From Thermomonas sp. (lineage in GTDB: Bacteria; Pseudomonadota; Gammaproteobacteria; Xanthomonadales; Xanthomonadaceae), in the NCBI RefSeq assembly GCF_020850895.1, contig NZ_JADZDS010000022.1:27516-91515 (forward strand): a DNA stretch of 64,000 nt, read 5' to 3'. Position numbers and translations under genes: made by a program. The stretch's first letter is position 1, and each line of letters starts with the position of its first letter. Below are positions 36,847 through 46,289 of the stretch, piece after piece. The notes beneath the pieces were generated by a model. The model was given only the letters and a program-made list of their open reading frames with translations. It made no database searches and was not told the DNA's origin.

Positions 36847-39479
36847 CCCAATCCGTGCAGGCGTCAGCCGCCCCCCAAGTCCGTACGTTGTTGTTCACCG
36901 ACATGGTGGACTCCACCCATCTGGTCGAGCGGCTCGGTGATGCGCCGGCGGCTGACCTGTTCCGCGCCCATGACCGCATCGTGCTGGAATTGCAGCAGCG
37001 CTGGCGCGGTCGCTTGATCGACCGCAGCGATGGCCTGTTGCTGATCTTCGAGCGGCCGATCGACGGCCTCGGTTTCGCCCTCGATTACATGCGTGGCCTG
37101 CGTGAGCTGGGCCAGCAACTGCAGCTCACCCAGGCATTGCAAGCCCGCGCCGGCCTGCACGTCGGCGAGGTGCTGCTGTGGGAAAACGATGCCGAGGCGG
37201 TGCGGCAGGGTGCCAAGTCGCTTGAGGTCGAAGGCCTCGCCAAGCCCTTGGCGGCACGACTGATGAACCTGGCTAGACCGGGACAGATCCTGCTGTCGGC
37301 CACCGCCGAGCCGCTGGCGCATCGGGCGGCGCGCGAACTCGGCGAGCGCGGCGACACGCTGGTCTGGAAAGCCTATGGCCGCTGGCGTTTCAAGGGCGTA
37401 CCGGAAGCGCAGGACGTGTCCGAGGTCGGCGAGCCGGGCCTGGCTCCTCTGCGGATGCCTGCACACACGCCCAAGGCGTGGCGCGACCTTCCGCTCTGGC
37501 GAAGGCCTGTCGCGTTGGCTGTGGAAGCGGTAATGGTGCTTGCCATCGCCGCAGGTGTCTGGTTCCTGATGCATCCGGCGCCGGCACTTGCCTTCAACGA
37601 GCGCGATTGGGTGGTGGTCGGCGACCTGCGCAACCTGACCGGCGATCCGCGTCTGGACGACACGCTGGAACAGGCCTTCATGATCAGCCTGGAGCAGTCG
37701 CGCTACGTCAATATCCTGAGCGACCTGAAAGTGCGCGAGACCCTGCAGCGCATGCAGCGCCCAGCGAACGCCCAAGTCGATCGCACCAATGGGTCTGAGA
37801 TCGCGCTTCGTGATGGCGCGCGCGCACTGTTGCTGCCGACCGTGGCGGAGGTCGGTGGGCGCCTGCGGGTGAGCGTGGAAGTGATCGATCCGTATACCCA
37901 GGCCACCGTGTATGCAGTGACTGCCGATGGCAAGGGAATCGACTCGGCGTTGTCCTTGATCGACGAAGTCACCGACCAGTTGCGCGCGAAACTGGGTGAA
38001 GCCCTAGATAACGTCCAGAAGACATCGGTGCCGCTGCCTGACGTGAGCACGCCGAACCTGGATGCACTCAAGGCCTACGCCATCGGCCGCAGGCAATACA
38101 TCGCCGATGACAAGAAACAGGCGTTGGCGTTTTATCAGCGCGCCTACCAGCTGGATCCGGGATTTGCCTTGGCACACCTGGATGCGGGCAATGCGTATGC
38201 CTCATACGGTGATTTCCCATCGGCGCTGCTGGAGTTCAAGGCTGCGTCGCGATTGCGCAGCCGCCTGTCGCCACGGGAAGCCCTGCAGCTGGATGCCACC
38301 CTTGCCCGGCTGGGGCCACCGGGGCCGGCCATGCAGCGCTGGCAGCAGCTGGTGGCGCTGTACCCGGATCAACTGCGGGCACACCTCGTCCTCGGGCAGC
38401 TGGAGCTGTTCGATGCCAATCGTGCGGACCTTGCCCTGGCCGATGCCAAGGCGGCATCCGTGCCCCAGAATGAAGACCGTGGCAGCGCCATGTACCTGCA
38501 GGGAATGGCCTTGCTGGCCCAGCAGAAATTTGCGGAAGCGATCAGGCAGTTCGTCGCCGCGCGGCGCGATGGCGAGACCGGCGCGGTGTATTCCTATGCC
38601 TACGTTTATGCGGCACAACGCCAATGGCCGGATGCACTGCGCGTGGTGGCCATGCGCAAGCCGACCGGAAGCCAGGTGGGCGAGCTCGAAGTCAAACAGC
38701 AGGCGGCACTCCTGGCCATGGACCGAGGGCATTGGGGCGACGCCTTGGGCGATGCGCAGGATGCTGCTGCCCGATCAAACCAGCTCGAGCCGGTCTACAT
38801 GGGGCCGGAGAACGCCATCCGCCTGCTGGCCATGCAGCTGTTGGCGGGCACCCATTCGCAGGCCGAGCAGGCCGGCATGTTGGCCGATGCCATGCGCCAA
38901 GCGGCCAGCCGCATGCGGCTGGCCACGGACGACACCGACCGCATCAACCAGGCCAACCAGATTCAGGCATTGGCGGTGCTTGCTGCACGCAATGGCACGC
39001 CGACTCTGGTCCAGCAGGCCATCACGAGTGTGGAAGCGTGGCCTTCGTACACGGGCTACCCATTGACCGTACAAATGCAGCTCGTGTTGCATGCGGAGCT
39101 GGATCGTTTGCAGGGGCGGGCTCCCGACGCGGTGCGACGCCTGCAGCCGCTGGCGTCACGGCCCGATGCGCTGGTGACGGTGCATTCGGCCCTGCTGCAC
39201 GCGTTGCAGGCGACAGGGAATGACGCCGGCGTACTGGAGCAGGCGGATTGGCTGGTTCGAAACCGCGGGGCGGCCTACATGGATCCGGGCTTGTCCGGCT
39301 TCCTGCAGCCACTTAGCGTTGCGGATACGACGTTGGCGCATCTGGATGCTGCCCTTGCGCGCTCGCGGCGCAACCAGCCCGCACAGGCCGCGAAGGAACG
39401 CGAAGCGTTCCTTCGCGCGTGGCCCCTCGCGCAATTGCCAGAGTCGATCAGGGAAAGACTGGCGCGCCTTACGCCTTGA
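36843..39479 (+). CDS. Class III nucleotide cyclase with TPR tail (putative peptide modification system cyclase)
   Basis: An 878-residue protein if TTG at 36843, overlapping the previous stop (TTGA), is the start; GTG at 36834 or 36855 are alternatives. The N-terminal cyclase homology domain (about 12-185) keeps both metal aspartates, D20 in LLFTDMVDST and D63 in DRSDGLLLIF, plus LHVGEVL and RLMNLARPGQILLSA. The residue that is Lys in ATP-specific enzymes seems to be Asp or Ile, so GTP use is possible. One membrane helix (about 221-243) leads to a FlgO/TolB-like region (about 255-390) and TPR repeats to the end. This architecture, next to an NHLP-like peptide and a SagB-like dehydrogenase, matches the family I recall as TIGR04510. 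Confidence 0.85.
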   Translation: MTQSVQASAAPQVRTLLFTDMVDSTHLVERLGDAPAADLFRAHDRIVLELQQRWRGRLIDRSDGLLLIFERPIDGLGFALDYMRGLRELGQQLQLTQALQARAGLHVGEVLLWENDAEAVRQGAKSLEVEGLAKPLAARLMNLARPGQILLSATAEPLAHRAARELGERGDTLVWKAYGRWRFKGVPEAQDVSEVGEPGLAPLRMPAHTPKAWRDLPLWRRPVALAVEAVMVLAIAAGVWFLMHPAPALAFNERDWVVVGDLRNLTGDPRLDDTLEQAFMISLEQSRYVNILSDLKVRETLQRMQRPANAQVDRTNGSEIALRDGARALLLPTVAEVGGRLRVSVEVIDPYTQATVYAVTADGKGIDSALSLIDEVTDQLRAKLGEALDNVQKTSVPLPDVSTPNLDALKAYAIGRRQYIADDKKQALAFYQRAYQLDPGFALAHLDAGNAYASYGDFPSALLEFKAASRLRSRLSPREALQLDATLARLGPPGPAMQRWQQLVALYPDQLRAHLVLGQLELFDANRADLALADAKAASVPQNEDRGSAMYLQGMALLAQQKFAEAIRQFVAARRDGETGAVYSYAYVYAAQRQWPDALRVVAMRKPTGSQVGELEVKQQAALLAMDRGHWGDALGDAQDAAARSNQLEPVYMGPENAIRLLAMQLLAGTHSQAEQAGMLADAMRQAASRMRLATDDTDRINQANQIQALAVLAARNGTPTLVQQAITSVEAWPSYTGYPLTVQMQLVLHAELDRLQGRAPDAVRRLQPLASRPDALVTVHSALLHALQATGNDAGVLEQADWLVRNRGAAYMDPGLSGFLQPLSVADTTLAHLDAALARSRRNQPAQAAKEREAFLRAWPLAQLPESIRERLARLTP

Positions 39480-39783
39480 ATGCAGCGGGGCAGTCGAATT
39501 TGAATGGCGGCGGAACGCTGCCTTCCAATTTCGCGCGTTCGCGAAGGATCTTCGCCTTCGGCGCGATACGTTCACCTGGTTTCAGTTGCAGGCAAGCGCC
39601 ACCGGAAGCCTCTGCTGTACTTTCGCAACCCGCAGGCGCTTTCCAGCCGGCCTTGACAAGGGCGGCATGGGCGTCCTTCTTGAACAGGCGACGGAACTCG
39701 TTGTCGGTCGAAAGCAGGTCGAGCAGTTTCTTTGCCACTTTCGGATCCAGCGGTGCGGGAGCCGGGCCTTTCTTGGTCGCCAT
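39469..39783 (-). CDS. NHLP-related RiPP precursor peptide
   Basis: A 104-residue peptide. After a Lys/Pro-rich start, residues 14-48 form a predicted helical leader (KKLLDLLSTDNEFRRLFKKD then AALVKAGW) that resembles nitrile-hydratase-type leader peptides, where a short helical alpha-subunit segment precedes the modified core. The remainder (49-104) holds Cys53, Cys64 and Cys98 and several Pro and Lys. AGGGGAAA stands about eight bases before the ATG. Its 3' end overlaps that of the cyclase gene by 11 bases, and it faces the dehydrogenase gene 106 bases away. The family appears to be the one I recall as TIGR04509. No cleavage site can be fixed from sequence. Confidence 0.8.
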   Translation of the reverse strand: MATKKGPAPAPLDPKVAKKLLDLLSTDNEFRRLFKKDAHAALVKAGWKAPAGCESTAEASGGACLQLKPGERIAPKAKILRERAKLEGSVPPPFKFDCPAAFKA

Positions 39784-39827
39784 GCGTCGTTTCCCCTAGT
39801 CAGGTTGTCGGTCGGGCCAGGCCGTGG

Positions 39828-39856
39828 TTGGTGAACGCCCGCGCCGACGCTACGCT
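39828..39856 (+). promoter_or_regulatory. Candidate sigma-70 promoter of the dehydrogenase gene
   Basis: TTGGTG (39828-39833) and TACGCT (39851-39856) are separated by 17 bases and lie about 35 bases before the start codon at 39890. AAGGGGAG at 39874-39881 is the ribosome-binding site. The divergent peptide gene begins 45 bases to the left, so the two genes may be controlled together. Confidence 0.55.
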
Positions 39857-39889
39857 TCCGCTGACGTGGCGGCAAGGGGAGACTGGACG

Positions 39890-41071
39890 ATGCGGGTTCG
39901 GCGGTGTGCAGTGCTGTGGATGGAGCCGCGCGAATTGGCGCAGTTCGATCTCAACGACCTGCTGGCTGGCGGCACAGGCGTCGTCAGCCGCTTGCAATGG
40001 TTCGCGCATGCGCCGCACTTGCCTGCGCCGATCGGAATCGATGCCGATGCCGTGGCGGTGCTGGGGGAGACAAGCCCGACGGACTGGATGGATGCGAACG
40101 TGATGCGCCAGCGATTCGGTGCGGCATGCGTGCGCAAGCTGCTGCAGGCCGGATTACTGATCGGCAGCACCAAGCCCTGGGCGTCGCAACGTGAAGCCGA
40201 GGCACGGTTGGCGAGCCTGCACTGGCATGGGCTGGCCTCGGTCTGGCACATGGCCTCGCGCTGGCAGGGCGTGGACAGCGCACAGGGCATGATTGATGCC
40301 GGCGTTAACAGTGCGGAGGGGCTGCGCGAGAAGCATGGCGCACCGCCAGCTGCGGTGCTGGAGCGCGGCGGGAACGATGGGCGGATCGGATTGCCTGCGT
40401 CCGTGCCTGATGAGCTCGATGCGCTGCTGGATGCACGCACGACCTGTCGAAATTTCGATCCGCAGGCTCCGCTGCCGCTGGCTATGCTGTCACGCATGCT
40501 GATACGCACTTTTGGCGCGCGCGGAAGGATGCAGGCCGCAGACGAGTACGACGTCATCAAGCGCACCAGCCCATCAGGTGGCGCCCTGCATCCGACCGAG
40601 TGCTACTTGGTCGTCCAGCGTGTCGACGGTCTTTTGCCTGGCTTGTACCACTACCACCTCGGCGCACATGCGCTGGAGCCACTGCCGCAGCCTGCTGGGT
40701 TTGACCAGGCCGCGTTTGCATTAACCGCAGTGTCCGGCCAGCACTGGTTCGCCGAGGCGCCCGTGCTGTGCGTGTTGGCACCGCGGTTCAGTCGAAATTT
40801 CTGGAAATACCGCAACCATCCCAAGGCGTACCGCGTCTGCATCCTTGACGTGGGCCACCTGTCGCAAACCCTGCAACTGTGCGCGACGCATGAGGGCTTG
40901 GGCAGCTTCGTCACCGCCGCGATCAACGAAGTCGAGATCGAGCATGCATTCGGACTGCATGGCGCCATCGACGGACCACTGGCCGTGTGCGGGTTTGGCA
41001 GACGGGCACAGGCAATGGCGACCTACGAACTGGATCCGAATGGCAGGATTTGGCCGCTGTCGAAGCCGTAG
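39890..41071 (+). CDS. SagB-like nitroreductase-fold dehydrogenase (putative peptide maturation dehydrogenase)
   Basis: A 393-residue protein. The N-terminal part (about 1-170) has no clear motif but could recognise the leader peptide. The C-terminal part (about 175-393) is an FMN-binding nitroreductase domain with ARTTCRNFD near residue 182 and the SagB hallmark SPSGGALHPTE near 228, then YHYHLGAHALEPL. SagB enzymes oxidise azolines to azoles in RiPP synthesis, but no YcaO cyclodehydratase is encoded nearby, so the bond made here is unknown. The family appears to be the one I recall as TIGR04511. ATG at 39890 has a good ribosome-binding site; the frame upstream is not needed. Confidence 0.85.
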   Translation: MRVRRCAVLWMEPRELAQFDLNDLLAGGTGVVSRLQWFAHAPHLPAPIGIDADAVAVLGETSPTDWMDANVMRQRFGAACVRKLLQAGLLIGSTKPWASQREAEARLASLHWHGLASVWHMASRWQGVDSAQGMIDAGVNSAEGLREKHGAPPAAVLERGGNDGRIGLPASVPDELDALLDARTTCRNFDPQAPLPLAMLSRMLIRTFGARGRMQAADEYDVIKRTSPSGGALHPTECYLVVQRVDGLLPGLYHYHLGAHALEPLPQPAGFDQAAFALTAVSGQHWFAEAPVLCVLAPRFSRNFWKYRNHPKAYRVCILDVGHLSQTLQLCATHEGLGSFVTAAINEVEIEHAFGLHGAIDGPLAVCGFGRRAQAMATYELDPNGRIWPLSKP

Positions 41072-41087
41072 GACGAGACGCGTCGGC

Positions 41088-42602
41088 TCACGCTGCCTGT
41101 CGTCCCGGATCACGTTCCAGCGTGCGGTAGCTGATGGCTTCGGTGAGGTGCGGGGTTTCGATGGATTCGCTCGCATCGAGGTCGGCGATCGTGCGGGCAA
41201 CGCGCAGGATCCGATGCAACGACCGCGCCGACAGCCGCAATGCATCGACTGCGCGTTCGAGCAGGGCGCTGTCGCTGGCGGTCAACCTGCAATGGGCGTT
41301 GGTCTGCGCCTGGTCCAAGCGGGCATTGGGCTGTGCACTGCGTGCCTGCTGGGTCGTGCGCGCGGCCATCACTCGGGCGCGGACGCAGGCGCTGGGTTCT
41401 CCGGCCGGCGCATCGGTGCGCAGCAAGCGCGGTGGCAGGCGTGGCACCTCCACGTGCAGGTCGATGCGTTCCATGAGTGGACCGGAAATGCGTGCGCGGT
41501 ACCGGCGGATCACTTCGGAGCTACACAGGCACCGCCCGGACGGATCACCGGCCCAGCCGCAAGGGCAGGGATTCATCGCCGCGACCAGTTGGAATCGGGC
41601 GGGGAATTCGCAGTGGCGCGCCGCGCGCGAGATGCCGACGCTGCCCGATTCCAATGGCTCCCGCAGCACCTCAAGGGCATGTCGGCTCCATTCCGGCAAT
41701 TCGTCGAGGAACAGCACGCCGTGGTGCGCCAGTGAGATCTCACCCGGGCGCGGGTCGGCACCACCGCCGACCAGCGCGACTGCGCTTGCGGTGTGATGCG
41801 GGGCGCGAAATGGCCGCTGTCGCCAGCGCGAAAGGTCCAGCCCGTGGCCGCTGGTGGAAGCAATGCTGGCCACTTCCAATGCCTCGGCTTCGGATGGGTC
41901 TGGCAGGATGCCGGCAAGGCGGGAGGCAAGCAGGGTCTTGCCGCTTCCTGGTGGGCCAATCAGCAACAGGTGATGGGTGCCGGCGGCGGCGATTTCCAGC
42001 GCGCGCCTTGCCTGCGCCTGCCCGCGAACATCGGCAAGGTCGGGCGCTTGGGCGGGTGTGCAAAGTTGTGGCGTGGCCAGCGGCAAGCTGATGCGGCCGT
42101 CGAGGGCTGCGCAGACTTCAAGCAAGGTACGTGCGCAACGCACCTCGACGTTGGAAGCCAATGCGGCTTCCGCGCCGATATCCGGCGGGACGATGAGTCG
42201 ACGGCCGGCGGTGCCGACCGCGAGCGCTGCGGGCAACGCACCATCGCATCCGCGCAGAGCACCGGTGAGCGCCAACTCGCCGAGAAATTCCCATCCTTCC
42301 AGGGCCTCCGTCGGCACTTGGCCGCTGGCGGCGAGGATGCCCAGTGCAATCGCGAGGTCAAAGCGCGCACCGTCCTTGGGCAGGTCGGCGGGGGCGAGGT
42401 TGACGGTGATCCGACGGGCCGGAAAGTCGAATTGGGCGCACTGGATCGCCGCGCGAACCCGGTCCTTGGCCTCGCGGACGGCGGCCTCCGGCAGGCCGAC
42501 GATGGACATGCTTGGCAAGCCGCCGCCGAGGTGGACCTCGACCCGCACCGCGGGTGCCTCAACGCCGATCCGGGCGCGGCTGTGCACGATGGCGAGATTC
42601 AT
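41088..42602 (-). CDS. comM: ComM/YifB-family Mg-chelatase-like AAA ATPase
   Basis: A 504-residue hexameric helicase family member. In Vibrio cholerae and other naturally transformable bacteria ComM drives branch migration during integration of incoming DNA. The N-terminal ChlI-type domain begins AIVHSRARIGVEAPAVRVEVHL; the AAA+ core has Walker A GPPGSGKT near residue 215 and GVLFLDELPE as Walker B, with a four-Cys zinc site CPCGWAGDPSGRCLCS. The start at 42602 (MNLAIVHS) is the family N-terminus. It follows ubiK by ten bases in the same operon. Confidence 0.95.
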   Translation of the reverse strand: MNLAIVHSRARIGVEAPAVRVEVHLGGGLPSMSIVGLPEAAVREAKDRVRAAIQCAQFDFPARRITVNLAPADLPKDGARFDLAIALGILAASGQVPTEALEGWEFLGELALTGALRGCDGALPAALAVGTAGRRLIVPPDIGAEAALASNVEVRCARTLLEVCAALDGRISLPLATPQLCTPAQAPDLADVRGQAQARRALEIAAAGTHHLLLIGPPGSGKTLLASRLAGILPDPSEAEALEVASIASTSGHGLDLSRWRQRPFRAPHHTASAVALVGGGADPRPGEISLAHHGVLFLDELPEWSRHALEVLREPLESGSVGISRAARHCEFPARFQLVAAMNPCPCGWAGDPSGRCLCSSEVIRRYRARISGPLMERIDLHVEVPRLPPRLLRTDAPAGEPSACVRARVMAARTTQQARSAQPNARLDQAQTNAHCRLTASDSALLERAVDALRLSARSLHRILRVARTIADLDASESIETPHLTEAISYRTLERDPGRQAA

Positions 42603-42612
42603 GCGACCCGCC

Positions 42613-43385
<773 letters not shown>

Positions 43386-43455
43386 CGCCGGGCCGGAATC
43401 AAGGTAACGTTGAACGCTGGCGTGCAGAACGTCGGAGTACAGAATCCGGGACGGG

Positions 43456-44148
43456 TCAGGTTGGCGACGTGGGCTGTTTCCAGACTCCGAGCAGCGCGTG
43501 CAGCAGGACCACGATGGCCCAACTCAACCAGATCGTCCACAGGACGTGCGACATGAAGTGCGCGCCGCGCATTTGCTGGACCAGGCCGAAAAACAGGCAC
43601 AGCACGAGCGCCCCGCCGCCGATATTTCTGCTGAATCGGGGATTCTCGGGGTAGCGGACCAACGCAAATGCCAGCAGCCACCCGGCGGTGGAGACGAACC
43701 CGGCCGGGAAACAGCGACCAGGGCCTGGCAAGGGGATCGGGCTGGTCGAAAGCAGGTCGAAATAGGGGAACGCGCCGTCGAAGCGGTCGATGTTCCAAGG
43801 GCAATGCATCGACGTGACCCGCTTCCATAGGGTCACGGTGAGCGGGACTGCAATGATGGAACAGGCGACAAGGCGCCAGCGCAGGCGATCGGCGGCGCGT
43901 CGGTGCCGCCACGCCGTCCACAGGAAGATCAGGGCAGCGAGGATCAGCACGTTCTTGAGCCAGCTGTGGACCAGCGTCTTGGCCCACCAGGCATTGCGGT
44001 AGGGCCACAGGCGGTTGTCGAGGTCATAGAACGGATCTGCCAGCAGCAGATCGAGGTGATTGCCGTGGAACAGGGATGCGATGACCAGGCCACTGGCGGC
44101 AAGCAGCAGGCATTGGCGCTGGTAGAAACGAATCCAGAAGATCGGCAT
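43456..44148 (-). CDS. PAP2-like membrane phosphatase lacking two motif residues
   Basis: A 230-residue protein with about six hydrophobic segments, of the PAP2 group whose members carry CPW, FPAGH and RGAHFxSHD signatures. It keeps KRVTSMHCPW, GRCFPAG and RGAHFMSH, but the His of FPAGH is Phe (FPAGFVST) and the Asp after SH is Val (SHVLW). These residues act in catalysis in active PAP2 enzymes, so activity is doubtful. If active it would act on lipid or lipid A phosphates at the outer face of the inner membrane. It lies downstream of, and in the same direction as, the TPR-GGDEF gene. Confidence 0.8.
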   Translation of the reverse strand: MPIFWIRFYQRQCLLLAASGLVIASLFHGNHLDLLLADPFYDLDNRLWPYRNAWWAKTLVHSWLKNVLILAALIFLWTAWRHRRAADRLRWRLVACSIIAVPLTVTLWKRVTSMHCPWNIDRFDGAFPYFDLLSTSPIPLPGPGRCFPAGFVSTAGWLLAFALVRYPENPRFSRNIGGGALVLCLFFGLVQQMRGAHFMSHVLWTIWLSWAIVVLLHALLGVWKQPTSPT

Positions 44149-44215
44149 GGGAGTGCTGTCGCGGAAGTCGCGGCATTATGCGGGGTTTGAGGGCGTCGAT
44201 CAGGTGACGGCGATG

Positions 44216-46111
44216 TCAGGATTCGACCCGGTCGCGACCATTGTGCTTGGCGCGATACAGCGCGGCATCGGCACGGGCGACCAGCGACTCGCGGCTTTCG
44301 CCGAGCGTGGCCTCCGCGATCCCGATACTCACGGCGATCGTCAGGGCAGGATCGATGAAGGGAAGTTTCTGCGCGCGGGTCGCTTCCAGCAGGCGTTCTG
44401 CGATGGGTCTGGCTTGTTCGAGATGGATGTCGGGGCACAGGATCAGGAATTCCTCGCCACCCACGCGGCCGATGCGGTCATTCACGCGCAGCAGATGGGT
44501 CCAGACGCCGGTGATGTGTTGCAGGACGCGATCCCCTGCCGGGTGCCCGTAACGGTCGTTGATCGCCTTGAAGTGGTCCAGGTCGAGCATCAGCACGCAC
44601 AGCGGATGTTCGACCTGGACTGCACGCAACAGCTTCTGATCGAGCAGGGATTCGATCGCGCGACGGGTAGCGATTCCGGTCAGCGGGTCGGTCATCGCCA
44701 AGGTGCGCAGGGCACGCGATTTGCGCCATTGGCGAATCGCCAGCCAGACCAACAGCATGACCAGCAGCGCACCGAGCAGGATCGCCAGCCGCTGCCAGCG
44801 ACGGACGCTTTCGAGCGCCTTGACCTGTTGCAGGCGCGAGGCCGCCTCGGTTCGAAGGCGGCGGTTCTCGAAATCGCGGCGGCGGATTTCGTATTCGTAT
44901 TCCAGCAGTCGACTCTGTTCCAACCGCATCTTGGATTGCAGTTGCGTCTGCAGCGCGCTGTAGCGCTTGAAGTCGGCCAGTGCTTCGGCATTGTGACCGA
45001 GCGCTTCTTCGCTGCTGGCGCGGGCTTGGTAGAGCATGGCCAGATAGCGCTGATTGCCGTCGTGCACGATGGGTCCCAGTGCAGCGCGGTAGTGGGCGAG
45101 CGCCTCCGTGGGCTTCCCCTTGCCCGCCATCGCTTGGCCGGCAAGCAGGGCCAGCATGCCGTTGTTCCTGTCGTCGTGATTGGCCTGGAAGCTCTCGCGG
45201 GCCAATGCCAAGTTGGTCAGGGCGGCATCGAATTCTCCGCTGGCGATCTGTGCCGCTGCCAGGCCCATGCGGGAGCTGCCCATGGCGAACGTCAGTTGAT
45301 GCTGCGTGGCCACGTCCAGCGCGCGCTGGAAGGATTCAAGGGATTTCTGCGGTGCACCGGATTGCTCGTACAGGTAGCCCAACTGGATCAGGTTGGTATT
45401 GACCCGCTCCCAATTCTGCTTGGCCTCCATCGTCGCGGTCGAGCGGGTGAAATAGCGCTCGGCCTGATCCCAGTCACCGATCCGACGGTAGGTGATGGCA
45501 GTTTCGAGCAGGAGCGCGTCGACTTCGCGTTCGATCCCGGCGGCGCGATAAGCGGCGCGGGCGCGTTGGAAATCCAGCAAAGCGCGTGCCTGTTCGCCGA
45601 GATCGGACAGGGCCGAGCCGCGGGCCATCAGGATTTCCGCCAGCAGTTGTCGCTCCGGCGAGTTCTCCAGCATTTTCACTAGGGTGTCGAGTTCGACCAA
45701 TCCGCGTGGTGAGCCATGGATCATGCTGATGAAGTTGGCGCGGCAGAATTGCGCGCGTGCCTGGGAGCCGAAGTCACCAATCGCCTGGGCGCGCTTCAAT
45801 GCATCGTCCGAGTAAGCCAGCCCGCGGGCAAGGTTCTCCCAGCGATTGCTGGTGCAGTACACCGAACGGAAGCGCACATTGCGGGCCGCATCCCCTGGAG
45901 GCAGCAGGGTGCGCATGGCTTCCAGGTCGGCCTCGTAGGCTTTGCTGGTCGAGTCCATGGAATCCGGCCCGACTACCCTCTCGAAGTGCATGTCGAACAG
46001 TTCGGCACGCCCCGGAGAGTTGGGGACCGCATTGTATTGCCGACAGGCACCCGTCACCGGCAGCAGCGCCAGCAGCAGGCTTGCCATTCGCAGGAGTGTG
46101 CCGGACTTCAT
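44216..46111 (-). CDS. Periplasmic TPR domain membrane diguanylate cyclase
   Basis: A 631-residue protein. An N-terminal signal sequence (about 1-22; Cys23 may be a weak lipobox) precedes a predicted periplasmic TPR region (about 70-390), a coiled coil, one membrane helix (about 442-462) and a cytoplasmic GGDEF domain. The active site reads RVGGEEFLIL and is preceded five residues earlier by RVND, an intact RxxD feedback site, so a working, product-inhibited diguanylate cyclase is expected. The TPR domain probably senses a periplasmic protein or peptide. PAP2 follows 67 bases downstream. Confidence 0.92.
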   Translation of the reverse strand: MKSGTLLRMASLLLALLPVTGACRQYNAVPNSPGRAELFDMHFERVVGPDSMDSTSKAYEADLEAMRTLLPPGDAARNVRFRSVYCTSNRWENLARGLAYSDDALKRAQAIGDFGSQARAQFCRANFISMIHGSPRGLVELDTLVKMLENSPERQLLAEILMARGSALSDLGEQARALLDFQRARAAYRAAGIEREVDALLLETAITYRRIGDWDQAERYFTRSTATMEAKQNWERVNTNLIQLGYLYEQSGAPQKSLESFQRALDVATQHQLTFAMGSSRMGLAAAQIASGEFDAALTNLALARESFQANHDDRNNGMLALLAGQAMAGKGKPTEALAHYRAALGPIVHDGNQRYLAMLYQARASSEEALGHNAEALADFKRYSALQTQLQSKMRLEQSRLLEYEYEIRRRDFENRRLRTEAASRLQQVKALESVRRWQRLAILLGALLVMLLVWLAIRQWRKSRALRTLAMTDPLTGIATRRAIESLLDQKLLRAVQVEHPLCVLMLDLDHFKAINDRYGHPAGDRVLQHITGVWTHLLRVNDRIGRVGGEEFLILCPDIHLEQARPIAERLLEATRAQKLPFIDPALTIAVSIGIAEATLGESRESLVARADAALYRAKHNGRDRVES

Positions 46112-46195
46112 GCGTTATCCGTGTCAGGTGACCTCGCACGGTAATGGAAGTGCAGGGGTGACGGCTGTGCGGCCAGTCACTGATTGCAACACCAA

Positions 46196-46289
46196 GGCAA
46201 TGCTGATTTCGTCGGCGTGAGCTGCGTCCGGGCATGCACCGGATGCAGCGTGTGCTGGAACGTCCAGGAGGGACGTGTTCAGCATTGCC
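46196..46289. repeat. 94-bp structured dispersed repeat, copy A
   Basis: The repeat is bounded by 11-base inverted ends, GGCAATGCTGA and TCAGCATTGCC, which are perfect in this copy. Inside is a second inverted pair GCTGCGTCCGG/CCGGATGCAGC with one mismatch. A copy of the same length lies at 51526-51619 and differs at 14 positions by my count. It ends exactly where the stop codon of speE begins and so fills much of the 178-base gap between speE and the diguanylate cyclase gene. The structure suggests a small non-autonomous mobile element or a folded RNA element. Confidence 0.8.

Noticed and set aside
41088..42602. ComM as a magnesium chelatase subunit for chlorophyll synthesis
   Set aside because: The N-terminal ChlI-type domain and the Cys-rich insert are those of YifB/ComM, and no other chelatase gene is present.
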